Below are positions 33,453 through 43,957 of a stretch of 64,000 nt of DNA, piece after piece. The notes below the pieces were generated by a model. It was not told where the DNA came from. It was given only the letters and a program-made list of their open reading frames with translations, and ran no database searches. How positions within the stretch are numbered: position 1 is the first letter of the stretch; the number at the start of each line of letters is the position of its first letter. Source of the DNA: Mantamonas sphyraenae (Eukaryota; CRuMs; Mantamonadidae); contig JAPMXV010000051.1 of the NCBI GenBank assembly GCA_026936335.1, positions 434,001 to 498,000 of the forward strand. Direction: 5' to 3'. The position numbers and the translations under genes are program-made.

Positions 33453-36400
33453 TCACTCCTTGCTCCCTCGCACGGTTGTGGACAGTTGCTGCACGGCACT
33501 GCCAAGGCACTGTGGGCACGCCAGAGAGGTGTGCTTGTTTGCATAGTCGGCCATGAGCAGCTGGGTGCTCAGGGGTGTGTCGATGCTGGCCATGCGTTCA
33601 CGGAATAGAGGCAGCACGTACTCCTCAAAGTCGCCCACGGGATAGTGGTGGCCACACGTAAAGGCTACGGTGAGCTCCTTGGCGCCTGTGCTGGACTGTT
33701 GGGACACGTTGGGCACAGACACAAACATCCGCTCGTCCAGATCCTTCTCCAGGTTACGCTGGATGTCGGTCCACAGACGCTCCATGCTCACCTTGGCCGC
33801 AAGCAACTGTGTGCGCTCGCTCCCGTCTCCATCGTGGCTTGCCTTGGCGTGCAGTCGATGGTGCGCCACCTTCAGGTACAGCGTGGGTGAAAACGGCAGA
33901 TACCAAGGCCTGTGCGGGTCAGCGCTCTTCATCAGCACCTGCGCCAGCCCATCCTGGTACTCATCCAGATTCTCGGTCAGGAACAGCTCCAACGGACGCA
34001 CACTGAACCGCTGATGCTTCCAAAACAGAAGCAGCTGCGTCAGCATGCTCTCTTGCACACGCAGGTTGTCCTCTTGGTTGGCCCAATAGCGGGCCATCCA
34101 CGCCAGGGTCCTGCGCATGGACCGCTTGTCCAGATTCCTGCGTGCTCGTGCCATCTTGGAGTTGGCCGCAAGCGCATCCACGCTGCCGCCGCTGCCCTGA
34201 ATGCGACTCTGCCACGCACGCAAGCTTTGCGTGTGGTCATATGCAATTGCCTGCAGTCTGAAATCCAGGGCATGTTCCCACTGGCCAAGGGCCTCGTGGA
34301 TCACCGCACACGCTGCGTAGTTCTGGTAGTCCATGGCCTGCTGCAGCATGACGCTGCTCCGGTACTCCTTGATGTTGCGCAGATGCATCTCCAGCTCACT
34401 CTGGCCGTACATTTCGTCGCGGTCTCCCGAACCAGAGTCGTCGGCGCCTGACGAGGAAGACGAGGACGAGGAAGACGAGGACGACGACGCGGAGGAAGCT
34501 GTCGACGACGTCCCGGCCCCGTTGCTACCGCTCATCGCACGATGGCTAAAGGCGAGCACCTTGACGGTGGCATGCTGGGTTTGGGTATTGCCCAGCCCCA
34601 GCTGGCCGTAGTCGGAGCGGCCGGCGGAGTGCAACTCCCCTGAGCGAGAGAGCCACATGCTGAATTCCTGTCCACAGGCCAGGGCACACACATCGGCCCC
34701 TTGAAGCGAATTGATCTTGGTTGGCGTAAACACGTCGCGTGTGTGGCCCAGGCCAAGCTGGCCGTGGCGGTTGCCTCCCCACCCGTACACGTCGCCGCTT
34801 TCCAGCACTGCCACAGTGTGCCAATGTCCACAGGCCACGCGGGCCACACGCACGCCACGCAGCGAGTCCACCCACTTGGGCACACTCTGGCACACAAACA
34901 TGTTTTCGCCCGACGAGTCGTCCACGTGCTGGTACTCGCTCAGACCCAAGCGTCCGCGGCTTGCCTTGCCAAACGTGTACACTCCGCCAAGGTCGGTGAT
35001 GACGGCGCTGTGAAAGTCCCCTGCGGCAATGGCCGTCACCCGTTTGTCCTTCAGCGACTCAATCATGGTCGGCAGCGGCCGGCCGTTGGTTGTGTCGTGG
35101 CCCAGCTGCCCAAACTGTCCGTCTCCCCACGTGTACACCACTCCAGAATCTGTCAGAGCAAGTGTGTGACGTGATCCACACGCAACATCCACCACATGCT
35201 CTCGTTCCAGCATTTCCACGCGCTGCGGCGTGTTTTGCGACTCCATGGCACCCAGGCCCAGTTGGCCGTCATTGCCACACCCAAACATATACAAGGCGCC
35301 GTCACTGGTCACCACGGCCGAGTGAAAGAAGCCACACGCAATCTTGACGATCTTGTTGGGGTTTCCGTGAAGCCACGGCACGCGCTGTGGCGAGCTATGC
35401 GACTGTGCGTCGCCAAGGCCCAGTTGACCGTGTGTGCCCGAGCCCCATGCGTAAAGCTCGTCGTTTGCAGTCACTGTCAGCGTGTGCTCGCCTCCACACG
35501 CAATCAGCTTGATCAGTTCGCCTTGCAGCGACTTGACAGGGTAAGGCGAGTGCATCGTCTCGGAGCTCCCATGACCCAACTGGCCTTTCTCTCCATTGCC
35601 CCACGAGTGCACCGTGCCAAACTCGTTCAACACAGTGCAGTGAAACCCACCGGCGGCAAGAGCATGCACCGCGCGTGCGTTCTTGCCACGTGCCTCTGTA
35701 CCAGATGACACAGCCGTTCCTGCGTTGCCGTTGCCGTTGCTATTGTTGTTGTTGTTGTTGCTGCTGCTGCTGTTGTTGATGGCACTCCCGCCTGCGCTGC
35801 TGTTCTGCTGTGCGTTGCCACTGCCAATGGAACCCACAGATGACATGGAAGCGATGGAGGATGCAGAAGCCGATGAAACAATGCTGTTGCTGCTGGCCGA
35901 GGTCGGCAGCGTGCCCGACTCGCTGCTGTCCAGGCTCTCGCTGCCCGACCGATCCAACAACCCGCTGTACTCGTCCACAGACAGCAGCGAGCCTGTGCGT
36001 CGCTTTGGCCTTGCTCTGTACATATTGCCACTGCCGCTTCCGCTTGTTGCACGGCTGCGTGTGTCGCTGCCCTCGGCGTCGTCCTGTTGTCCGCCTTGCG
36101 CTGCAGCGTCGCGCCGTGCTCGCTGCAGCGCAAGCAGTACTGTCAGATACACTTCCATAAACTCCTCCACAAAGTCGATAGAGTCGAACTGAGAGTTCTC
36201 TTCGCGCATGGAGCCGCCCACCAGATGCGTGCGTTTCGACAACGCACTGCGGGCAGACACCATCTTGGAAAAGTTGTCGCCCAACGGGTCAAAACAGGTG
36301 GCAATTTCCATAAGCACCTGTTCAGGGAGCAGCGGAATGGCGTCCCAAACGCGCTTCAGGTGCAGCGGCAGCGTGCTGACGTCCAGAAGCAGGAATTGGA

Positions 36401-38823
36401 TTCGCTCGTGCAGCTCGAGGCAGGAGAACATTGCCCCACGGCCGTGGTTCTTCAACAACTCTCCGTAGTTGTTCTCTTGCAGAAAGTCGGCCTGGTCGTC
36501 GGAGAGGTGCAGGATGCCATGGTTGATCAGAATGCGGATTGCCGACGGCATCTGACCGCGTGCATGGGCCAGCAGGAGCATGTGGTCGATCATTCCGTAC
36601 TCTTTGAGCACCATGAGGGCCATGGCCACGTCGAAGTAGACGTTGTGTGTGAGAAAATGCTCAAGCTCGCGGTCGAGCAGCCGCACGCTGGAATCGTATG
36701 CGGTCGTTGCGTCCAGGGATTGGAGCTGGTGTCCCCGCTGGTTGGCCAGATAGCATTGGATGTAGCAGGTAAAGAGGACGTTGGACAGGTGCACCTGCTC
36801 GCTCCGCGGCAGCGACGAATCGTCTTGCAATATCGAGCGCAGTTCGTGTGTCACGAAATCCATGCGGTCCACCTGCAGGTAGTGCAGCACCATCTTGGAA
36901 GGTGACACGTTGGACATGCGGTACAGCTCAAATGCATACGAATACTTGCCGTTTGCAAAGAAGCGATCGGCGGCCATTTCGTACATGTGGAACAAGTCGA
37001 GGCCCAACGACTTGCCCAACGACTCGGCTGCAACGACGTCGTTATGCTGCACCAGAAGTTTGTAAAACAGGGCTTCGGGCGCACTCTTCTGCTTCATGTG
37101 GTACAGGCCCGTTGCAGTCCAAAAGTAGAATCCGCCGAGCTGGACTGCCTGCTCCTGGGTATCCAGGGAGAACGAGGACGACCCGTTGCCGCTGTTGTTT
37201 GTGCGCCAGGGCATGGAGGCGTGCTGAAGCGGCTGGTCAAGCAGTTCTTCGTGGAAGCCGAGGACAGTTTCCCCAAACGGCAGCTTGAGATGCTGTAGGG
37301 AGGCCTCTGTCTCGGATGAAGTTGTGAACCACTTTGCGTCTGCAGAGGTACCTGCAATGAGATTGGACAGCACATAGATGTGGTCGCCGTGGTCTGTGCT
37401 GGCCAAGGCAAACAGCAGCTTGTCGCTCAGATGCAGCAGCCGGGCACCGGGGAACATGTTGAAGGCGTACAGTGGATGCTCGTGCAGCTCCGAGTCGTAC
37501 ACATGCAACGAGGACTGGGCTGTGTTGAGGGCACTCACCATGGGCCACACACGAGTGGTGTAGTGGACACTGAGCTGACAATCAGCCTAAGCATGGGAAC
37601 AGGTGTCAGTGGTGAGTTGTGTGCCGTGGTTGCGCCACCACGCAGCATGGCATACGGTGCTACTGCATCGCGGAAAGTGCTACACTTACAATGGGCGGGG
37701 ACTGGATCAGATGCATCTGAAATAGTTCATGCTTGGAGTTGGGTTGAAAGACTTGGTATGAGCCCTGAGCGTCCTCCCCCTCGAGAAACAGCTTTCGGAC
37801 GTTGCTGTGTGTGATGACGAGCAGATGCTTGCTTGTGCGCTCGGCGAGCATTTTGATGTCGCGGATCTTGCCCATGACGGAGAACCAGAGGGAGTTGTCG
37901 TTGAGGTTGACCATGAAGAGGCCCTGTTGTTGGGAGGATACAATGGCTGTGTGTGTGTGTGTGTGTGTGTGTGTGATGAGTGTCAGCGGGTGTCGTGCGG
38001 GGCTGTGGTGGGGCGTGAGATCGGGAGAGGGCGGCGAAAGGCGGCCGACGCTTGCAGCGGGCTAGGGCAGACTGGACAACGCACCAAAGTCAACGTTGTC
38101 GCGTGTCTGCCACCAAATGCATGCATTGATGAGAATGTCCTTGTTCAGTTTTGTGAGGGTGTCGAGGTAGGTGAGGTCGTCGCTGACGCCGAGCGAGTCC
38201 TTGCGCTGGGCGGACGAGCCCCAGCTCTGTGCATAGTTCATGAGGCTGGGCAGCTTGAACCAAGCAGAGTTGGAGGAGTTGGAGGAGTTGGAATTGGAGG
38301 CAGAGGAGGCGCCGGATTCGGAAAGGGAGGCGTCGTCCTGGGAAAAGAGGAGAGCGTGGATGGGCAACAGGTAGAGGCCTGCGTCGCGGGTGACAATGAG
38401 GAGCCATTTGGCTGACGGGTTGAAAGCCAACTGTACAATGGCTTTGGATGGGTGTCTGAACCAGGGCATGTAGCGCAGCATGGGCACGTGGGCGTCACGG
38501 ACGTGGCGGAAGACGACGGTGTTGTTGGAACAGGCCATGGCGATGAGCTGGTGGCCCTGGTAACCTCCAAACGCAACGCAGGTAATGTGTTCGGGCTCCG
38601 TGGGGCGCATGTAGCCTGCTGAGGGCTGGAAGATGGTGCGCAGCCCCACGAGCTTGGACATGGAAAACAGGTCCAGATTGTGGCTGCCGCTGCCGCGTGC
38701 TCGTCCTCCCAGGCCGAGCCCTGATGATGATGAGGAGGAGGAGGCAGAGGCAGCGGAGTTGGATGTGCGCAGGGCGGAGGAGGAGCCGCCGGCGTCCCTG
38801 TGCAGGTGGGCCAAGCTGGACAT
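33453..38823 (-). CDS. large propeller/helical protein with RCC1 repeats and C-terminal CxxC motif
   Basis: Exons 38085-38823, 37690-37946 and 33453-37574 give 1705 residues from ATG 38823; an upstream in-frame ATG would overlap the transporter gene. About residues 1-480 look like a WD-type propeller (LIAMACSNNTVVFRHVRD, VDFAIVSSQQQGLFMVNL). Residues 480-830 are mostly helical, like trafficking-protein solenoids. Ser/Asn-rich spacer follows, then about seven RCC1 repeats (GTHGQLGLGDAQSHSSPQRV, CGNDGQLGLGAMESQ, GNRHGQLGLGHT..) forming a second propeller around residues 1000-1350. The last 80 residues contain FTCGHHYPVGDFEEYVLPLF...CPQC, a possible zinc-binding or RING-like element. I do not recognise this exact architecture in a named family. 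The RCC1 fold often acts in GTPase regulation or ubiquitin ligases, but no function is assigned. Intron 2 contains a GT repeat. Confidence 0.75.
37949..37975. repeat. GT dinucleotide repeat in intron of the RCC1 gene
   Basis: The repeat lies directly before the splice acceptor (minus strand: CACACAG then CCATTG), so it forms the region upstream of the acceptor in place of a normal pyrimidine tract. Confidence 0.85.
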
Positions 38824-38890
38824 GGAGGGTTCGCTGTGATTTGGATTGCATTGCTGTGCGGGAGCACTGTGATGGATGAATCCCTGTCCA

Positions 38891-41021
38891 TCATCCGAGA
38901 TGCAAATTGCCGGTGATGAAGTAGAGCATGGCGAGTGAGAAAAAGACGCCAATGGAGATGCCGCCGTTGAGAAAGATGGTCATGACGGTGCCTGCGAGTT
39001 CCTTGTCGCGGTCATCGACGAGCTGGGGTCCAAACATCATACCCATGGAGCTGAGGTAGCCATTGCTGAGGGCAAACGCTGCCATGAAGGAGAAAGGGTA
39101 GGCGTCGTTGTTGAAGAACGAGCTCTCGCCGCCGATGCACAAGGGAAAGAGCGCCATGAAAGCAGTTCGTGCTACCACCGGGATCCACAAGGTGTCTGGG
39201 GTCACCAAAGTGATCCAACGAGGCGCAGTGCGACCGACAAAGTCAAACACGAGGAAGGCGGTCTGTGGGTGGGGCGTGGAAAGAGGAGGAGGAGGAGGAG
39301 GAGGCGGTGAGTGTGGGCCAAGCGTGCTGTGGAAAGGGGGGTTGTGCAGGGCAGACGTACGATGAGCAGGATGGAGAACCAGCCCGAGTCGTTGCGGTCC
39401 TTGAATGTGGACACAATGAGACTGGTGACGCCCGGAAAAGTGGCGAGGGAGACGAAAAAGGTCCAGAAGACAAGGATGCCATTCTTCCAGATGCGGCTCA
39501 GAGTTCTCCTGAGCTTGTCGGAATGTGTCTCTTTGTGGTTGCCAGGGCGCTGGCTTTGATCCTTCTTGGGTAGGAGGCTATGGCGGGCTGAGTCCGTATT
39601 GTCTGTGTTGTTGAGGGAGCCGAGGGCGGCGGGTTGGTTGTCGACGTCATCATACTGCAGGTATGCGTCGTGGTCATTGGCGCGCATTGTTGTGCCTCGA
39701 GGCGCCGCACGTCGAGGCGAACCGTACATGTAGTCGCCCGAAGCGGAGGCGTCTGCAGCGAGGGGCGTGTGCTCGTCGGATCCCGAGTCCTCTTCGATGT
39801 CGCTGTCGTCGTACTCGTCTTGGCTGTTATATGCGGAGGAGCGTCGAGAACCAGCGGCAGAGGCAGCGCGCGAGGCACGGTTCTCCTCGATGTGGTGGCG
39901 GGCAAAGGGCAGGCGCACGAGAACAAAGTAAAAGATGATGCAGAGGAGGAGGCAGGCGGAGGCAAGGAAGAAATAGATGTAAGAGCTGACGACAAGGCCC
40001 TCGCGGGTGGTGGGTAGGGCAAGCTTGGTGATGATGCGGAGGGCGGCGACAATGACGCCCGAAACGCCGATGCCGCTCATGAGGGCTGTGGTGAAGTAGT
40101 TTGGGAATTGGGCGGCAAAGCCAAAGAGAGAACCTGTGAGGATGGCGGAACAGATGCCAGTGATGGCGACGCAGGTGATGGTGATGTTAAAGAGGACCGA
40201 GGTGTCGTCGGAGACTAAATCGAGTACAGGGACGGCAGCAAGGCAGACCATGTTGATGGAAAGGCATCCATAGATGCGAGCCTTGTAGGAGAGATGGGTG
40301 GCGTAGCGGATCATCAGGAGGAGGACGACAATCTGTGGGCAGTTGTTTGCCAACGAGAGGACAAACTCGACAGGTCGTGTCGGATACAGGAAGTGGAAGT
40401 AGTCGTACGCAGTGATGTATGCGTTCCACGGGAACATGATGCCACATCCGAGGAGAGTCATGATGAGATAGGCCATGTTGTACTGCGGGGGAGAGGTTAA
40501 AGAGAAAAATGAGCACAGGCACAAAAATCCACGACAAAGCGCGGGAAGGTGTTTGGGCGGTGACAAACGCTGGGAAACGGGCGCGCGTGTGGAGGGTACA
40601 GGGAGGGTGGGTGGATGTACGTGTGGACAACGAGACAGAGAGAAAGGGAAAAGGAACATACGGTGTCTGGAGGCGGGTCAACCTCATTGGATGCATAGGA
40701 AGGGATGCTTGCAAGGGAATCATCGAGGCCGTCGGTGATGAGAACGCCGTCGAGGTTCATACCAGCTCCCTCGATGATTGCACCAGCAGAATGGGTACTG
40801 TCCTCGCGGGGACGCATTTTGGACTGCCTGCGGTGGTGGTGGTACTCCGTCTTTTGGTCTTCAAAGAGATCCTCGAGGGAATCTGTGCGGTGGCGCATGG
40901 TGAGGCGGACCAGCACGTCTGCGGACGGAACACGGCCCAAGCGTGCAACAAGCGCCTCCTCCGGCTCATTGTCTGCATCTGCACCCTCTGTGGCAGCACG
41001 TGACCGTTGCTCAGATGACAT
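38891..41021 (-). CDS. equilibrative nucleoside transporter (SLC29/ENT)
   Basis: Exons 40662-41021, 39361-40482 and 38891-39262 give 617 residues. After a hydrophilic N terminus of about 120 residues, the ENT signature appears in the first membrane helix (MTLLGCGIMFPWNAYITAYDYF). Eleven hydrophobic segments follow, the last ending MTIFLNGGISIGVFFSLAMLYFITG. ENT proteins move nucleosides and bases across membranes down their gradient, sometimes with protons. The loop between helices 6 and 7 is very long (about 150 residues, roughly 320-470), acidic and Ser/Asp-rich, likely cytoplasmic and phosphorylated. The plasma-membrane or vacuolar location cannot be told. Just upstream of the ATG is a pure GA/TC tract. 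It lies 67 bp from the downstream RCC1 gene and 93 bp from the divergent TIM22 gene. Confidence 0.9.
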
Positions 41022-41025
41022 TCAA

Positions 41026-41051
41026 AGAGAGAGAGAGAGAGAGAGAGAGAA
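41026..41051. repeat. GA dinucleotide tract in the ENT/TIM22 divergent promoter
   Basis: AGAGAG tract starting 5 bp upstream of the ENT start codon, in a 93 bp divergent gap. It could be 5' UTR, a GAGA-type promoter element, or both. Confidence 0.8.
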
Positions 41052-41114
41052 GCAGCCAGGTTCTTTCTCTTGGGACGACGTGCGCCGTGCGGTCCGCCAG
41101 CCCAACTCTTGTCC

Positions 41115-41861
41115 ATGCCCAGCCTAGACGACATTGACATCCCGCTGCCGGATCCCAAGACGCAGCAGCTGATCAGTGAGAGCTGTGTGACGAAGAGTCT
41201 GCTGAGTGGGGCCATGGGTAAGTGCTAGGGAGCCAGGGGTTGGCAAGGCGCCAGCCTTCTTACACGCACACGCACACGGTGACACAGGGATGGCGCTTGG
41301 AGCTGTGTTTGCTCTGTTTACGAGCGGCATGGCTGGTGCCGGCATGGACATTGATTACAACGACAAGCTGACGACGGGGCAAAAGGTAAACGGGCGAGAG
41401 AGAGGATTGCGGGGCAAGCAGCACACACACACCGAGTCACTCACACAGGACGAGTGGCGCTGTGAACACAGGTGAAAGAGCACTTTAAGGACATGGGCAG
41501 GCAGGTCAAGTCTACAGGCAAGAGCTTTGGCATGGTTGGGGCGCTGTACAGCGGTATTGAGTGCAGCATCGAAAAGGTGAGGAAGCGGACTGTGGACGAG
41601 AGTATGGGGCGACCCCAACGGAAACTGACGCAATGAGGGTATTCTATGGGTTGCATCCATTGGCATGCTGCGATGCCGGGCACCTGACGGGTGTACGTGT
41701 GTGCACAGACACGGGGCGTGCATGATGTACAGAATGCAGTGTACGCAGGCTGTGCCGCTGGGGCCATCCTGGGACGCAATGGAGGACCTCGATCGATGGC
41801 CACAGGGTGTGCAGGGTTTGCAGTGTTTTCCTATGCCATCGAAATGTACATGGACCACTGA
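41115..41861 (+). CDS. TIM22: TIM22, inner-membrane translocase subunit
   Basis: Four exons, 41115-41217, 41288-41385, 41472-41576 and 41709-41861, sum to 152 residues. The protein belongs to the Tim17/22/23 family: GMALGAVFALFTSGM starts the first membrane helix, FGMVGALYSGIECSIEK the second, NAVYAGCAAGAILGRNGGPRSMATGCAGFAVFSYAIE the last two. Gly-zipper residues and the conserved Cys positions of TIM22 are visible (Cys in IECSIE and in the last helices). TIM22 forms the carrier translocase that inserts polytopic proteins such as mitochondrial carriers into the inner membrane. Exons are too short for simple ORF calling; the model depends on four consistent splice sites in matching phase. It is divergent from the ENT gene. 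No obvious poly(A) motif follows the stop. Confidence 0.92.
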
Positions 41862-42007
41862 CGGGCGCAGCTTTGCTGAGTTTGTGGTTTCTCGTGTGGT
41901 GGTGGTGGGCGCAAGAGCATGCTGCAGACAGTTTGCTCGGCGGGTCAAACTCATTTTCTTGCTGTACATTGTGTGTGAGTGTGAGTGAGTGTGGATGGGG
42001 GGTCGCA

Positions 42008-43770
42008 TCACAACGGCGGGAAGCGGGTTGCGCCCTCGAAGGAGCGTGCCTTGCGGTTGCCGGACCTGGACTTGGCAGCAGGCACGCCGAGACTGTCCAA
42101 AGCCAGCGCACTGCTGACTGGCTCGGGGTCGTCGGAGAGAAGGCCGTCAAACTCGGCCGAGCTGAAGGAAGCGGCTGGACTGACGTTGGCACTGCTGACG
42201 GTACTGTTGCTTGCCTGTTGATAGGCAGAAGTGGAGGCGGAAAGTTCGCTGGAGGATGTGTGGGATGCATAGGGTGCGTTGGATGTGGCACTCCTGCTGC
42301 TGGACTGGCCTTCTGCACCCATGGGAGCGCCGGAGCTGGTAGCTCCTGCGGCTCCGTTGCCTGACAGGGTATTCTTGTGTGCTGTGCGTGGTTTCCTCCG
42401 CTTCTTGCGTTGTTGTTGATGCACGCGTCGCGAGTACGACTCGAGCGACTTGAGGGGCGAGCTGCTGCGACGTGGTTGAACACCGCGGCGGCCGTACTGC
42501 TTGACCAGCTCGTCGGTCACTTCGATGAGCTTGGCCATGTAGTCTTTGATGATCTGCAGTTTTTGGATGTCTGTGCGGTTTGTGCCGTCGCTGCTGCGCT
42601 GGCGCTGCTGTTGCACACGTTCGTACAGGTTGGCAATCGCCATCTGCACCTCGCCCGTCATCTTCTTCTGCCGGTCCTCGTCCGAGTGTTTGTCGTTGAG
42701 CTCCTGCCAGTTGCCAGACGTGCTCCTGTTGGCTGCCTCCAGCTCTTGCTGCTTGTGGTGGATCTCCGTGGTAAGGAACAGTCGTTGTGTCTCGCGATTC
42801 ACTTCTTCCCTGTCTTTGAGCTGCACAAACAGTTGTGTGTGTGAGTGAGTGTGTGTGTGTGAGGGAGGAAGAGGGTGTTGGTGTGGTCTTGGGCGTAGGC
42901 GCATGCTTGTGCGGATTGTACGCACCTGCTTAAACTCTTGGTTGCGTTTCTCAATCAACCTGGCTGAAGCAACCAGCTGCTTCTTTGCCTCCTTCAGCGT
43001 GTTGTACCGCTTCTCCAGCTGGCCAATCTCTTGGTATTCCTCACTGGAGTTGACTACCGAGGCGAGAAAGTCCCTGTACTTGGCCCCTGTGGTGTGTGTG
43101 GGGATAAAGAAGCCCAAAGGCGTCAGCGGGTGACCGTTGCTGGAGAGCCGCACCTGGAAAGGCGACGCCTGCGCCACCCACGTGCACACTTACATCGTTG
43201 CAACTGCTTCTTGCGCATCTCTAGTTGGCGTTCACACTCTGCCTTGCGCAACTGCAGCTCCTTGATCTCCTGCTCGCGCTTTCGGGTCGCCCGTTCCTCT
43301 TCCTCCTTCTTGCGCAGCGCACGGGCCGCTCGGTTATCGTTGTCCTGTGGCCACATGGGTCAGTTTCCAAACACACACGCACGCGTGGGAACGTATAATG
43401 CAAGGGTGCATCGCATGCGACTCCTCTCGTCGCATGTACTCACCTCTACAAGCCGGGACATGCGCACGAGTTCCTCCTGCAGCTTGAGATCTTTGAACTT
43501 GATGATCTCCTCCTGCTGGGCAAAGTCCATTTCCAGCTCTGCAAACTCGTCCTTCTGAATCTCCAACTGGTGTTGTGCCTCTTCCAGCTCCAGTTCCTTC
43601 TCCTGCAGCTTCGTCGTGTCCGAGATGCGCTCCACGTGCACCTGCGACGGCTTGCTGCTCCCACACACCACTGTGTCAGCATCCCCGCTTCCCGACGAGT
43701 CCCCGCTCTCGCACTACTGTCTGCACACGTACATTTGCCGCCGCAAGTTTTCCTGCATGAACGACTCCAT
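42008..43770 (-). CDS. DUF4200 coiled-coil protein (CCDC42/CFAP73 type)
   Basis: Exons 43729-43770, 43444-43641, 43194-43344, 42926-43086 and 42008-42820 give 454 residues. The first 250 residues form a nearly continuous coiled coil with the DUF4200 pattern: LQEKELELEEAQHQLEIQKDEF, KEEEERATRKREQEIKEL.., then KYRDFLASVVNSSEEYQEI, which closely fits the family's KYQDFLEKVV segment. CFAP73/MIA2 and CCDC42 act on the inner dynein arm regulatory complex or sperm head-tail apparatus. The C-terminal 150 residues are basic then Ser-rich (VHQQQRKKRRKPR). The boundary between exons 1 and 2 is uncertain: the donor could be after 43733 with acceptor before 43654 instead, and the start codon could lie further upstream. 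Several GT-rich introns. Divergent from Ecdysoneless across 187 bp. Confidence 0.75.
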
Positions 43771-43957
43771 CTGCAAGGACAAGCTGGTCTGGACGATTGG
43801 TTGCCGGCACGCTCGCACAGGCATCCGTGACTCACAACGTGCAACCACCCCGTGCACTCACTCTCAATCACACACCCTGTGCGCGTGTGTTTAAAGACGA
43901 TGATGGAGTAGCGCCGGTGGAGCCAGTGGTTGCCTTCTTCGACTAATACGGAACCGG

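Noticed and set aside
38824-38952. Upstream ATG (38952) for the RCC1 gene
   Set aside because: It would overlap the ENT coding end; ATG 38823 leaves a normal 67 bp gap.
43771-43957. RFX X-box in the DUF4200/ECD divergent promoter
   Set aside because: Two GTTGCC half-sites are present but no matching second half at the right spacing, so not enough to claim.
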